Below, piece after piece: positions 1 to 12,100 of a DNA stretch of 64,000 nt. The notes under the pieces were generated by a model. It did not search any database, had not been told where the DNA came from, and saw only the letters and a list, made by a program, of their open reading frames with translations. This stretch comes from Macrostomum hystrix (Eukaryota; Platyhelminthes; Macrostomidae), in assembly GCA_950097015.1 (NCBI GenBank), contig CATNEN010000038.1:19068001-19132000 (forward strand), written 5' to 3'. How positions within the stretch are numbered: position 1 is the stretch's first letter; each line of letters opens with the position of its first letter. The position numbers and the translations under genes were made by a program.

Positions 1-119
1 GAAGTATATTATAGTCACAAAAATAGACGAATAACAGATTGCACACTACTTGAAGAGAAAGGAAATCTAGGAAAATGTTAAAACAACTAAAAACTGTGGT
101 GAGGCCACAGGTAAAAAAA

Positions 120-290
120 CTGGAGTCTGGACATTGCGAATTTGGACTAGTACACATTCAACAGCTGGGCGAATTGAATTTATTTACTGCTAACTGTTAA
201 GTGATTTGCAAAAGGAATCGAACCCTTGACCTCCAAGGTCGCGAGTCCGACGCTACAACGCCTAGTTTTGAATGTTGAACTACACCATTT
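120..290 (-). repeat. tRNA-derived SINE relic
   Basis: Read on the minus strand, positions about 205-265 hold a tRNA-like arm pair with a B-box match (GGTTCGATTCC) and a D-arm-like segment upstream. The adjoining sequence CAGCTGGGCGAATTGAA (near 160-180) resembles the body motif CAGCTGGGTGAACTGAAGCA found beside other tRNA-like heads near 53.97 and 61.74 kb. The acceptor stem cannot be folded, so this is a SINE remnant rather than a working tRNA gene. Confidence 0.45.
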
Positions 291-641
291 TAGATGTTTA
301 ATTGTTAATTACGCCCACCACAGTTCATTTAACAACTAGCAAAGTAGGGAAATAAAAATGACTAGATAGCAGATTAGCATTAATAGAAATAGTGCTGAGA
401 GAATTCAAGGTTCAGTGTGTAAAAAAGAAATAATAAAATAATCAAGAGGCAAGCTGAGGCAATAAAAAGTAAAGCTAAAAACCAGATACCATTTATAATC
501 GTAGAAGCGCACACAGACTGGACTTGACCGATAAACAGTCAAAACAGAATTACTGCATATATGAATGAAAAATTTTCTACCAAGCAAAAAATCCGATTTC
601 ACAAACAGGAATGAAGATGGCCGAAGCAGTTTTTATAAGCA

Positions 642-647
642 TTTATT
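642..647 (-). terminator. poly(A) signal of the carboxypeptidase gene
   Basis: AATAAA on the minus strand, about 30 nt beyond the stop codon at 678-680. It supports 678-950 being the terminal coding exon. Confidence 0.6.
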
Positions 648-677
648 GCACCAACCCAATTAACACTGCTTGGACAG

Positions 678-3600
678 TTAATAAACACAAGCTAAGAAAG
701 CAAAACAATAGCACATGGAGTAGAAACAATGTATGCGACTGCTACCACTGCTAGTATATTTGTTGGACTTTTGAATATCGTCATAATAAGTGTTTTTAGC
801 TTCATTATTAGCGCCAGAATTTTCTAGCTTATTACCGTATCGACTGTAGAATGCCGACATGGTGCTAACCAGAGCGGCCTGATGGTCCCGATACAGATAG
901 GGCAGCCAGGCAGCAGCTGGTGTCAGGCAGGCGTTCACGCGTATGACCATCTGGAATCAGTAGGCACTCCTGCTAGACCAAGTCTGTACCGGTTCGACTG
1001 GGCCTCTACCAGGTCGACTAACTATCTACCTGTTAGACTGGGTATCTACCTGTTAGACTAGGTATCTACCTGTTCGACTGGGTATCTACCTGTTCGACTG
1101 GGTATCTACCTGTTAGACTGGGTATCTACCTGTTCGACTGGGTATCTACGTGTTAGACTGGGTCTCTACCTATTAGACTGGGTATCTAACTGTTCGACTG
1201 GGTCTCTACCTGTTCGACTGGGTATCTACCTGTTAGACTGGGTATCTACCTGTTCGACTGGGTATCTACCTGTTCGACTGGGTATCTACCTGTTAGACTG
1301 GGTCTCTACCTATTAGACTGGGTATCTACGTGTTAGACTGGGTCTCTACCTATTAGACTGGGTATCTACAATCTACCTGTTCGACTGGGTCTCTACATGT
1401 TAGACTGGGTCTCTACCTGTTAGACTGGGTCTCTACCTGTTAGACTGGGCCTCTACCTGGTCGACTGGGTATCTACCTGTTCGACTGGGTCTCTACCTGT
1501 TAGACTGGGTATCTACCTGTTAGACTGGGCCTCTACCTGGTCGACTGGGTATCTACCTGTTAGACTGGGTATCTACCTGTTAGACTGGGTATCTACCTGT
1601 TAGACTGGGTATCTACCTGTTAGACTGGGTATCTACCTGTTAGACTGGGTATCTACCTGTTAGACTGGGTATCTACCTGTTAGACTGGGTATCTACCTGT
1701 TAGACTGGGTATCTACCTGTTAGACTGGGTCTCTACATATTTAACATATTAGACCTTTTAGACAGATCTAGGTCTCAAAGCTTGGTCTTCAAGCCTAATT
1801 TTGCAAGCATAATACGCCATAGCTCACCGAGGCAGCGCCAAGCCGGTGCTGAAAGTAGTTCAACAGTCGCAGCTCAGCATTGTCGACGCCGCCGCCGCTG
1901 ACAACGCCGCCGGCGACTCGATCGAAATTTCTAGCCACGCTGCCGCCAACGCGAGCAGACGGCGGCGACGAAGAGAGTAGTATCGAGGACAGGTAGAGTC
2001 GACTCAAATTTTCAGTAACCTCAATACCATTAGCCCTAGCTGTTAGTACCGGCGAATTGGATGAGTCATTGGTGGCGGCTAGCCTAATTTGAGCAGCATC
2101 ACCTGTGGTACCAGTGCGCAGTGCCATAAACAGAACCGGTTGACTACTGGCTTGTACTCTCATGACGGAGAGCAGTGATTCAACAGCTGATTGTGAGGCT
2201 GCTCCAATGCTGTCAGATTGAGCACTACAAATCGGAGTTGTTGATAGATTACTACTACTAGAAGCAGTATTGGCTGAGTCTATTAGAACTGGTGCAATGA
2301 TAATGCGCAGATTGTCTAGTAGAGTACGCAGCTCCATTGATTGGTTGTAGCCTGCGAGAATGGCAAAATTAGGTAGAGTAGATTGTTAGAAGTGAGTATA
2401 ATAAAATTTTAGGCAAGAGCACAATTGTCAGTTAGACATGAGCACAATAACCAGTTAGACATGAGCACAATAACCAGTTAGACATGAGCACAATAACCAG
2501 TTAGACATGAGCACAATAACCAGTTAGACATGAGCAAAATTGTCAGTTAGATATGAGCACAATAGCCAGTTAGACATGAGTACAATAGCCAGTTAGACAT
2601 GAGCACAATAACCAGTTAGACATGAGCACAATAACCAGTTAGACATGAGCAAAATTGTCAGTTAGATATGAGCACAATAGCCAGTTAGACATGAGCACAA
2701 TAACCAGTTAGACATGAGCACAATAATAAGTTAGACATGAGTACAATAGCCAGTTAGACATGAACACAATTTTCAGTTAGACATGAGCACAATTTTCAGT
2801 TAGACATGAGCACAATTGTCAGTTAAACATGAGCACAATAACCAGTTAGACATGAGCACAATTGTCAGTTAAACATGAGCACAATAACCAGTTAGACATG
2901 AGCAAAATTGTCAGTTAAACATGAGCACAATAACCAGTTAGACATGAGCACAATAGCCAGTTAGACATGAGCACAATAACCAGTTAGACATGAGCACAAT
3001 AGCCAGTTGGACATGAGCACAATAGCCAGTTAGACATGAGCACAATAACCAGTTAGACATGTGCACAATAGCCAGTTAGACACATGAGCACAATAACGAG
3101 TTACATATGAGCACAATAGTTGGCTAGACTCACCAACAAGCAGATGTCTGGCCAGTCGCAGCAGTAATTCGCCAGTGGCACTCTCCCACCTGCTCAGTGT
3201 GCCAACTAGCAGAGCAGTTGGCAATCTGGCAATACTTTCAGCACTAGCCAGCTGACCGCAGATGGTGAGGGCCGTTATTGCAGAATTGTTAAAACGGTTA
3301 GCAATCGCCAGATTGGGAAATTTGACCGCCAGATCCGTGGCCAGTCGTTGAAAATCGGCCGGACTAGCCAGATACTTGGTTGCTAGGTTGGCTTCTATAT
3401 TGAAGTCGCGCTGGATGGACCAGTCGGTTATGGGGCGCCAAATTAGGGTGGCGTTCAGCTCAACAGCTGGACCGTCTGTCACTGTTACATTAGCGGAGAC
3501 AGATGAGTACCTGCAATGTAGGAATAGGATTAGTGATGACTGATGACCCCCATAGACACTCACTGATGACCCATAGACACTCACTGATGACCCCCATAGA

Positions 3601-6600
3601 CACTCACTAATGACCCCCATAGACACTCACTGAGAACCCCAATAGACACTCACTGAGGACCACCATAGACACTCACTGTTGACCCCCTAGACCCACTGAT
3701 GACACCCATAGACAATCACTGATGACACCCATAGACAATCACCGATGACACCCATAGACAATCACCGATGACACCCATAGACAATTACCGATGACACCCA
3801 TAGACAATCACTGATGACACTCATAGACAACACTGATGACACTCATAGAAAATCATTGATGGCCCCCTATACTTGCTGAATGATGATCCTATTAGGGACT
3901 CACTGATACACACAGTGAGTGTATCACTCTATACTCACCCGGGTTTCCTAAACGTTAGTCGATAGTCGCCGGGCGCCAACAGACGCCAGTAATCACCATC
4001 AGCAGCCGTCACCAGATTGTGATTCACGCCTTCAACTATGATGCTGGCGCCAGCAAGCGGTGCGCCAAAGCTGTCCATAACAAAGCCTTTAACACCCTTG
4101 TGTACAGAGGACATAAACACTAATAAAGGATAGAAATTCTCCGACCAATACCTAGGAAGGCTATCCGGCATAGGATGCTTAACACAGCTCAACTCTAGGG
4201 TTAGCTCGAAGCAATTACTATTGAGATAATTGTAGTCTTGCATGCCGCCATAGAGACTGTACCATTGCGCTCCATTGGTGATGCCGTCAGTGAAATGCTC
4301 ATCGAAACCGATGTCTGGACAACTGTGCTGGCTAGTCATTCGAGGATGACTGGACGAGTAGGCTTTAGCCAGGTAGCGAAATGTGGCATCGTCTGGCGAT
4401 CTAAACATTATCAGACACAAACAGTTTTATCTTTAGCTAGTGGTGCCAAATTAAGGCGACAACATCCGGTTTTTACTACTAACCAGCTGTGTGAGTAGCA
4501 GTATGCTAATATTAAATCTAAATAGCCATTCAAACTAACCTGGAGTAGGTGTTAGAACCATCGGGGCTGCCATCGAACGGATAATTGACAACTACGGCAC
4601 CGCCGTGCAAATTGGCGCTAAGAACAAACGGCCACCTGAGTAGTTTAACACAAAATTTGTAGATTTAAAAAACGAATTATTACTGACCGAAGTGGAACAG
4701 ACGAGCTACCAAGGGGAATCCCCCTGACCATTTTTGTACTGCACCCGATCGGAGCAACGCAAGCACACAAAACTCAAGAACACGGGCCAACTTTTTGTTG
4801 CGCATCTTCAGAGTTTTCTCATAAGCGATAGGGTATTTCATACACCCCTATACACGAATTAGCACCGCGACTCGATGGAGGCACATTAGGGTGACATGCT
4901 GATAAATTTTGAAGGCCTGGCAAGTCTGCACTATCTCTGTCTTCGGTGGTCACCTACCTTTATCTAGACGGACTGCTTGACCTTCAGGGGCTACAACAGG
5001 TGGAAATAGGCCACTATGGACACCCTATGGCAGCTCAACCGCAGGACACCATCGCCTAGTCTGTCCACCACGTAACGCTGTTAGCGTTCAGAAACTGTCA
5101 AAAAATTCTGGCGGAGGTGGGAAATCCTCCCTTGGTATAAAACAGGCGGCAAAATGGCTTGGCAGTCCTACTATTAAGTACACAAATGGTTTCCTCGGGA
5201 CAGAAATTTCGGAATTCTAAACCACTAGACACTGGGTCAATAATTTGGCAATTAACCTGGCAATCCAAGCTCGCACAGCGGTAGTCTCCGGTTGCTCCGG
5301 CGTTTTCTGGCTTCGAAATTGATCGGGAAAATTGCGATTTAAATCGATATCATAGGCATTGCCTCGGCCAATAACTCCGTCGGCTACCCCTAATCTAGAA
5401 TTCTCATAGCCGTCCGGATTCAGGCTGGGCAGAATGTGTATCCGGGTGCTGCTAATCAGGTCGGTGATGAATGGTGTTCGACCGTAGTTGCGGCACAGAA
5501 AATCGGCTAAATAGAGCAGCACTTCGCGACTGACCACCTCATTGCCGTGCATATTGCCGATGTATTTGAACTCGGGAACGCCTGAACACGGGCAAAGCAA
5601 ATGTAATTCGATTACAATATTTTTTCAGCTAGGCATTGCCTAAATATCAAGAAGATTCTAAGCGAGGGATAGCCTAAACATTGGGAAGATTCTAGGCGAG
5701 GGATAGCCTAAACATTGGGAAGATTCTAGGCGAGGGATAGCCTAAACATTGGGAAGATTCTAGGCGAGGGATAGCCTAAACATTGGGAAGATTCTAGGCG
5801 AGGGATAGCCTAAACATTGGGAAGATTCTAGGCGAGGGATAGCCTAAACATTGGGAAGATTCTAGGCGAGGGATAGCCTAAACATTGGGAAGATTCTAGG
5901 CGAGGGATAGCCTAAACATTGGGAAGATTCTAGGCGAGGGATAGCCTAAACATTGGGAAGATTCTAGGCGAGGGATAGCCTAAACATTGGGAAGATTCTA
6001 GGCGAGGGATAGCCTAAACATTGGGAAGATTCTAGGCGAGGGATAGCCTAAACATTGGGAAGATTCTAGGCGAGGGATAGCCTAAACATTGGGAAGATTC
6101 TCAGCCAGGGATTTCCAAGTGAGCGAGTCATTTGAAAAGAAATCATTTTTTTACAAATCGGTTCAATCTCACCTGGCCGATGAGAACCGGGCAATCGGCC
6201 AGCAAATTCAATAACCCAAAGCTGTTTGTTCTGCACCGATCGTCCAATAGAATAGAGTCTGGTCACATTTGGACAAGCTGCGTGGATTTTCCGCAAGTAG
6301 TTTGTTAGAGCGTCGTAGTGGTGATGTCTGAGGTGTTTGAGATGAAATTCAAGCGTGAAAACAAATTACTATTATACTACTCATCCCTGTTCAACTGGTC
6401 ATTCCTGTTGACCTAAAACATCTGACTTACACAAGAGACTCGCTTGGAACAGCAATGTACTGCTTAAAAACATTTCGTCCTCGATCAGCCAGCATTCGAT
6501 TTGCGAAGCTAACAATGCGGTCTATTGGCGAGGTCTTGCTGATTGGATATTGGTCACCTGACCTGAAATGGTTATCAGTTCGATAATATGATAAAATCAT

Positions 6601-7399
6601 CAAGATAAGATTAGGACTATGCTGAAGAGAACTGTCACACTCACTCGCTACTTCTTTTCAGTCTCAGCTTGTCACTGGTGGTCGGCCCAACAGCGGCGGT
6701 GGACCAGCCCCACTCTTCAAAGATAAGTCCGCCTCGAGCTAAATCATCGTTAGTCAAATTTAATTTGAACTGCGATCGCAAATGATTTGTCAAATTAAAC
6801 TTTCGATGCTGAAAACCGCGCGAAAGTTTTAAAGTCTGACTAGTAGCTTGGTAGGCGCCGCAATTGTCTATGGTAAAAATAGCATCAACTGGACAGTTAC
6901 TAGCTGACAGGAAGTTGGACAATCTATCCACAGAATCAAGGCTGTTAACATTATCGCAAACTAGAATTCTGCAAACTCGTTTAGGCTTGAACATATTCGA
7001 ACCATGGACCTCGGTCATGAATAATTGGCTCAATGAATCAATAACTGATTGAGTAGCATCGTGAGATTCTTCAGCTGAAGGCAAAATAAACTCTGCAACA
7101 ATGCCTGTCAATGGCGTCTGGATACTGTTGGCTTCGCTCAGGTCAATTAGTTGCTTAGCAACCGAATTCCATTCCAAACCAGTTGGCGATGCGTAGGTTA
7201 ATAAAAGCCTGGGCTGATGACCGCTCACTGACGATAACTTGTAGACGCTAGTGTTGCCAATGTGCCTAATTTTCAAGCTTAATCCATTGCATCCATTATT
7301 CAATAGCAGCAACAGAAGCAGCAGCAGAAATCTGTATCCTCTTGTGCAGCCATGATTACAACTTAAAACAAAACTATTAGAACACATTAAGAGTCTCAT
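678..7399 (-). CDS. Carboxypeptidase D-like metallocarboxypeptidase (M14), nine exons
   Basis: Exons (minus): 7399-6645, 6562-6431, 6327-6173, 5581-5257, 4635-4540, 4400-3939, 3510-3134, 2351-1828, 950-678. All junctions keep phase and give 1032 residues. The start is followed by a signal peptide with a poly-Leu core. Residues about 30-295 are an N-terminal region I do not recognise. Residues about 297-580 are an M14 N/E-subfamily catalytic domain: zinc ligands H359 and E362 (NMHGNE) and H466 (ANLHGG), substrate-binding DLNRNF near 427-432, and catalytic E557 in [10 protein letters not shown] transthyretin-like domain follows (585-645). A second carboxypeptidase-like domain lacks the HGNE motif and is probably inactive, as in domain III of animal CPD. 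The C-terminus has a small-residue stretch (SSGSS) and then a hydrophobic tail, suggesting a GPI anchor as in carboxypeptidase M. Expected role: removal of C-terminal Lys/Arg from secreted peptides. The introns carry private minisatellites. Confidence 0.88.
985..1735. repeat. Minisatellite, 20-bp unit (CPD-like last intron)
   Basis: About 37 copies of a unit like GGGTATCTACCTGTTAGACT with T/C and A/C variants. It fills most of the intron between the exons ending at 1828 and starting at 950. Confidence 0.95.
2418..3118. repeat. Minisatellite, 23-bp unit (CPD-like intron)
   Basis: About 30 copies of AGTTAGACATGAGCACAATA plus a variable ACC, GCC or GTC end. It occupies the intron 2352-3133 and begins within about 15 bp of the donor of exon 3510-3134. 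Confidence 0.95.
3535..3880. repeat. Minisatellite, about 23-24-bp unit (CPD-like intron)
   Basis: Degenerate copies of GATGACACCCATAGACAATC or GACCCCCATAGACACTCACT inside intron 3511-3938. Confidence 0.9.
4636..5256. other. CPD-like intron without tandem repeat
   Basis: This intron lies between exons 5581-5257 and 4635-4540 and is one of the CPD-like introns without an obvious tandem array. I see no further gene in it. A stretch near 4.69-5.15 kb is richer in G+C than its surroundings and may be an old insertion. Confidence 0.5.
5640..6112. repeat. Minisatellite, 34-bp unit, very homogeneous
   Basis: About 14 nearly identical copies of a 34-bp unit containing GGGAAGATTCTAGGCGAGGG and ATAGCCTAAACATT, inside intron 5582-6172. 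The very low divergence indicates recent expansion or homogenisation. Confidence 0.95.
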
Positions 7400-7591
7400 C
7401 AGATGCCGATGTCAAACAGCTTTCGTGGTATTTTTACGTTAAGTTGAGGTAAAACAGCGATGGAATGTATAATTTTATTGTAGGCTGAAATACAGAGCAG
7501 AACCAGGTGTCAAAGATTTTATAACGGAAAAACTTCATTCACCAAAGCAAACAGCTAGTACAAATACAAAAATACGACACACTAAATCTAC

Positions 7592-8192
7592 TCTCCCAAA
7601 CTATCAGGCTGGCACATCTACTCTCCCAAACTATCAGACTGGCACAACTACTCTCCCAAACTATCAGACTGGCACATCTACTCTCCCAGTGCATCAGACT
7701 GCACATCTACTCTCCCAGTGCATCAGACTGGCACATCTACTCTCCCAGTGCATCAGACTGGCACATCTACTCTCCCAGTGCATCAGACTGGCACATCTAC
7801 TCTCCCAGTGCATCAGACTGGCACATCTACTCTCCCAGTGCATCAGACTGGCACATCTACTCTCCCAGTGCATCAGACTGGCACATCTACTCTCCCAAAC
7901 TATCAGACTGGCACATCTACTCTCCCAGTGCATCAGACTGCACATCTACTCTCCCAAGCTATCAGACTGCACATCTACTCTCCCAAACTATCAGACTGCC
8001 ATCTACTCTCCCAAACTATCAGACTGGCACATCTACTCTCCCAAACAATCAGACTGCACATCTACTCTCCCAAACTATCAGACTGCACATCTACTCTCCC
8101 AAACTATCAGACCGGCACATCTACTCTCCCAAACTATCAGACTGGCACATCTACTCTCCCAAACTATCAGACTGGCACATCTACTCTCCAAA
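7592..8192. repeat. Minisatellite, about 30-bp unit, upstream of the CPD-like gene
   Basis: About 20 copies of CATCTACTCTCCCAGTGCAT plus CAGACTGGCA, with a second version having AAACTAT for GTGCAT toward the right. It begins about 190 bp upstream of the start codon at 7399, in the promoter or 5' UTR zone. Reading frames through it are repeat artefacts. Confidence 0.95.
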
Positions 8193-9188
8193 GAAAACGA
8201 ATAGAATAATAAAAAATGAAATAAACAAGCTTGCGATAAAGGGGACCATTGTGCTGTGCATTACTTAACAGACTATATTTTTAGTTGAGATTTCAATTGT
8301 TTCACAATATTAAAAATGAAACGAAACCTGCGGTATTTTTTAAAGAGAACTGCGTCAATTATATGTGACGAAAACTGGAGTAAAAGAGTTAGCGGCGATA
8401 AAAAATATAATATAGATAGACAGCGCTTTTATATTTTGGATGATAAAAATAATTAGAAAAATACATCGACAAAAATAGTCCAGACTTAGGTAATTTTGAA
8501 AGAATGCAATCACTCGAGTATGATGGAATAGCTTCGACGTAGCAAAGAACGTTCCTATCGCTCATAGTACTCATAGTATATTAGAAGACAAAAATGCCAA
8601 ATCCATGCTATAAAAAACGATAATCGCAAATGCTGACTAACTCTAATAATTGAAGAGAAACCATGATGACAGTTGTTACAAAAAATCATATGCCTAGCTA
8701 GTTTTATATATTTTGGCCTAGCCAAGTACAAACGAGTGCTGACTAATTCACCGAAAAAATAAATACAAGTAGATATGAATTGACGTTTGACGTTTTAATT
8801 ATTAGAAATCTTGTTAAGCTTAATAAAATAATTTAATTGTAATTTTTTTACATTAGCTCGTATATTTTAAGCTAAATTTATTGATCAGAATCTTCTGAAT
8901 ATTTGGCCAATCCCTCGCTAAGACTTTTTTAAATCTCTTTTTAACCCCACGCAATGTTTTTCTTCATCCTCAGCAAATCCCTAGGCTTAGAACCTTCTTC
9001 ATAGTTACCAAGCGTAATAAAGCATAACTTGAAGTTACCAGAAAGCTTAAAAGCATTCGAACAAAATTAATCAACAAATAGAGGAGAAAATAGTTGCACA
9101 CAATAGGGTTCATGATTTCAGACATAAAAAAGAACTGTACTTTAGAAAAGTTGCTCGTCACACAGCACAAGCCAAAAGAGTCCTATAG
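8193..9188. other. AT-rich intergenic or 3' UTR DNA
   Basis: This lies between the CPD-like upstream array and the stop codon of the LEM gene. The right part should be LEM 3' UTR. A minus-strand AATAAA (TTTATT on plus near 8875) is a possible poly(A) signal. No other gene is supported. Confidence 0.5.
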
Positions 9189-12100
9189 TCAGTGAGTGAT
9201 CTCGGGCACAGGGTTTTCGTACAACGGATCGAAATGCAGCAGGAGGAAGACAGCCACACCTAGCAATGCCAGCACCAGACCGCAGGTTACCAAAGATGGA
9301 CGGAATCGACTTGGTGCAGCCGCCGGGCCAGCCTGTTGTTGCCTAGCAACATTCGGCGAAGCCGGATTGCCATAGTAACCGCCGCTGCCGCTGATGCCGC
9401 TATCTAGATCCTGATCGTGCAGCGGTCGTCGGCGATAGGTTTCGCGGAAAACCGACCCACCGGCCGGTGTGTTAGCAGCAGCAGCGGCAGCAGCTCCGGG
9501 ATGAATTGGCGTGGAATCGAATCGTCGGCCGCTAGACGGACTGGAAGAGGCTGCAGCAGCTGATGCGACCGCAGCAACCGGGGAGCCGAGCGAGGAGTCG
9601 TGGAAGCCAGGGCTGTCAGCGAGTAAGAAGGCTTTAACATGAGTAAACAGAAATATCTTTTCTAAGTAAAACTTTTCATACGCAATTTTATTATTATTGT
9701 ATTAACAACTTTCATGAAAGCAGGACAATACAAAAGAGTAGTCCTGTAGGATCAAAGAAACTGGACTGTTGGGATCAGAGAAATCCCAACTCTTTCTACT
9801 CTTTCCCCCAGTTCTTCAGGGAACCAAAGCTACTCTTTCCCCCAGTTCTTCAGGGAATCAAAGCTACTCTTTCCCCCAGTTCTTCAGGGAATCAAAGCTA
9901 CTCTTTCCCCCAGTTCTTCAGGGAACCAAAGCCACTCTTTCCCCCAGTTCTTCAGGGAATCAAAGCTACTCTATCCCCCAGTTCTTCAGGGAACCAAAGC
10001 TACTGTTTCCCCCAGTTCTTCAGGGAACCAAAAGCTACTCTTTCCCCCAGTTCTTCAGGGAACCAAAGCTACTGTTTCCCCAAGTTCTTCAGGGAACCAA
10101 AGCTACTCTTTCCCCAGTTCTTCAGGGAACCAAAGCTACTCTTTCCCCCAGTTCTTCAGGGAACCAAAGCTACTCTTTCCCCCAGTTCTTCAGGGAATCA
10201 AAGCTACTCTATCCCCCAGTTCTTCAGGGAATCAAAGCTACTCTTTCCCCCAGTTCTTCAGGGAACCAAAGCCACTCTTTCCCCCAGTTCTTCAGGGAAT
10301 CAAAGCTACTCTATCCCCCAGTTCTTCATGGAACCAAAGCTACTCTTTCCCCCAGTTCTTCAGGGAATCAAAGCTACTGTTTCCCCCAGTTCTTCAGGGA
10401 ACCAAAGCCACTCTTTCCCCCAGTTCTTCAGGAAACCAAAGCTACTCTTTCCCCCAGTTCTTCAGGAAACCAAAGCTACTCTTTCCCCCAGTTCTTCAGG
10501 GAATCAAAGCTACTCTTTCCCCCAGTTCTTCAGGGAATCAAAGCTACTGTTTCCCCCAGTTCTTCAGGAAACCAAAGCTACTGTTTCCCCCAGTTCTTCA
10601 GGAAACCAAAGCCACTCTTTCCCCCAGTTCTTCAGGGAACCAAAGCCACTCTTTCCCCCAGTTCTTCAGGAAACCAAAGCTACTCTTTCCCCCAGTTCTT
10701 CAGGAAACCAAAGCCACTCTTTCCCCCAGTTCTTCATGGAACCAAAGCTACTCTTTCCCCCAGTTCTTCAGGGAATCAAAGCTACTGTTTCCCCCAGTTC
10801 TTCAGGGAACCAAAGCCACTCTTTCCCCCAGTTCTTCAGGAAACCAAAGCTACTCTTTCCCCCAGTTCTTCAGGAAACCAAAGCCACTCTTTCCCCCAGT
10901 TCTTCAGGGAACCAAAGCCACTCTTTCCCCCAGTTCTTCAGGAAACCAAAGCTACTCTTTCCCCAGTTTTTCAGGGCATGAAGTATAGTTTAGCCAGTTC
11001 TCAGTGCACTTTACTCGATATCAGACAAATGCCTCATTACAATTCATATAAAAACCTGCTAAGTTCAATAGCAAGCTTGAAGTCATTCTCGTCATCTAGT
11101 TTGTCATCACTATCGAGTTATTTTTCTATCGCCATTAGAAATGTTTATAAAAATTCAGACGGACGAATAGAAAACGGTGTTTAATAATCATACCTAGTAG
11201 CGAGACGTTTGGACTGACCGTGATCACCATCGTCGCTCTCGCTGCAATTATAAAAAATGTTTGAATTTGAGTTTGAATAATAACGATATCAGACAAATGC
11301 CTCCTAAATTCATTCTTAGGGCCCGCTAGATTTATTAGCGAGTAAAGTCTTTTTTGTCATCATTAGCGAGATATTTGTCATATAAAAATTGTTCTACAGG
11401 GTTGTCAGCAAATTTTTAATATATAGAAAGCCCAAATTTCTTGCTTAAACAGCAAGATGACAGAAAACGACCGGAGCACAGTTGGGCCACCTGTACAGCC
11501 ATTGGCGCAGCTGCAGCTACACAACCGCGAATAACTGTCTACAGCTGTTCAGTCCATGGACAGGGGAAGCCGGCACACACATCTAAATTTCAACCTTAGC
11601 CAATGCTGGTATCCATTTTACAGCTGGCTGAACAGAAAGGCTGTAGGAAATGAGGAATGAATTGTATTGCTCAAGGGCACAAGTAGGCTGAGATTCGAAC
11701 TCACGATCTCTTGCTCAGTCAGAAGCTCTAACCACAAGGCCAGAAGCCTTTCTTGCAAACTCGAGTACATGAAAGCTTAACATTGTTAGATTCTAAGAAG
11801 CATTCAATCATCAAAATGAAATTTCCCTAACGTGAAATAGTTGCAAAATATATACAAAGATACTATTTCGCCATCAGACAAATGCCTCATTTCCATTCAT
11901 GCCCGACAAAAATATATCGCTTTGCAATAACTCTGTCAAGTTCATTCTCGTCATCTATTGTCATCATCAGCGAGATCTCATATAAAAATAATGAAAATAT
12001 CTTCAGATGAAAGCCAGAGTTAACATCCGCCAGCAGCTAAGCAAGCATTGATGTGCTGCAGCGGTGTGCTATAGCCAGCTTGAGCATTGCCATGCCCTTA

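Noticed and set aside
9769-11184. 471-codon frame rich in Phe, Pro and Ser
   Set aside because: 34-bp minisatellite in the last LEM intron, running into an antisense snoRNA. No start context or domain.
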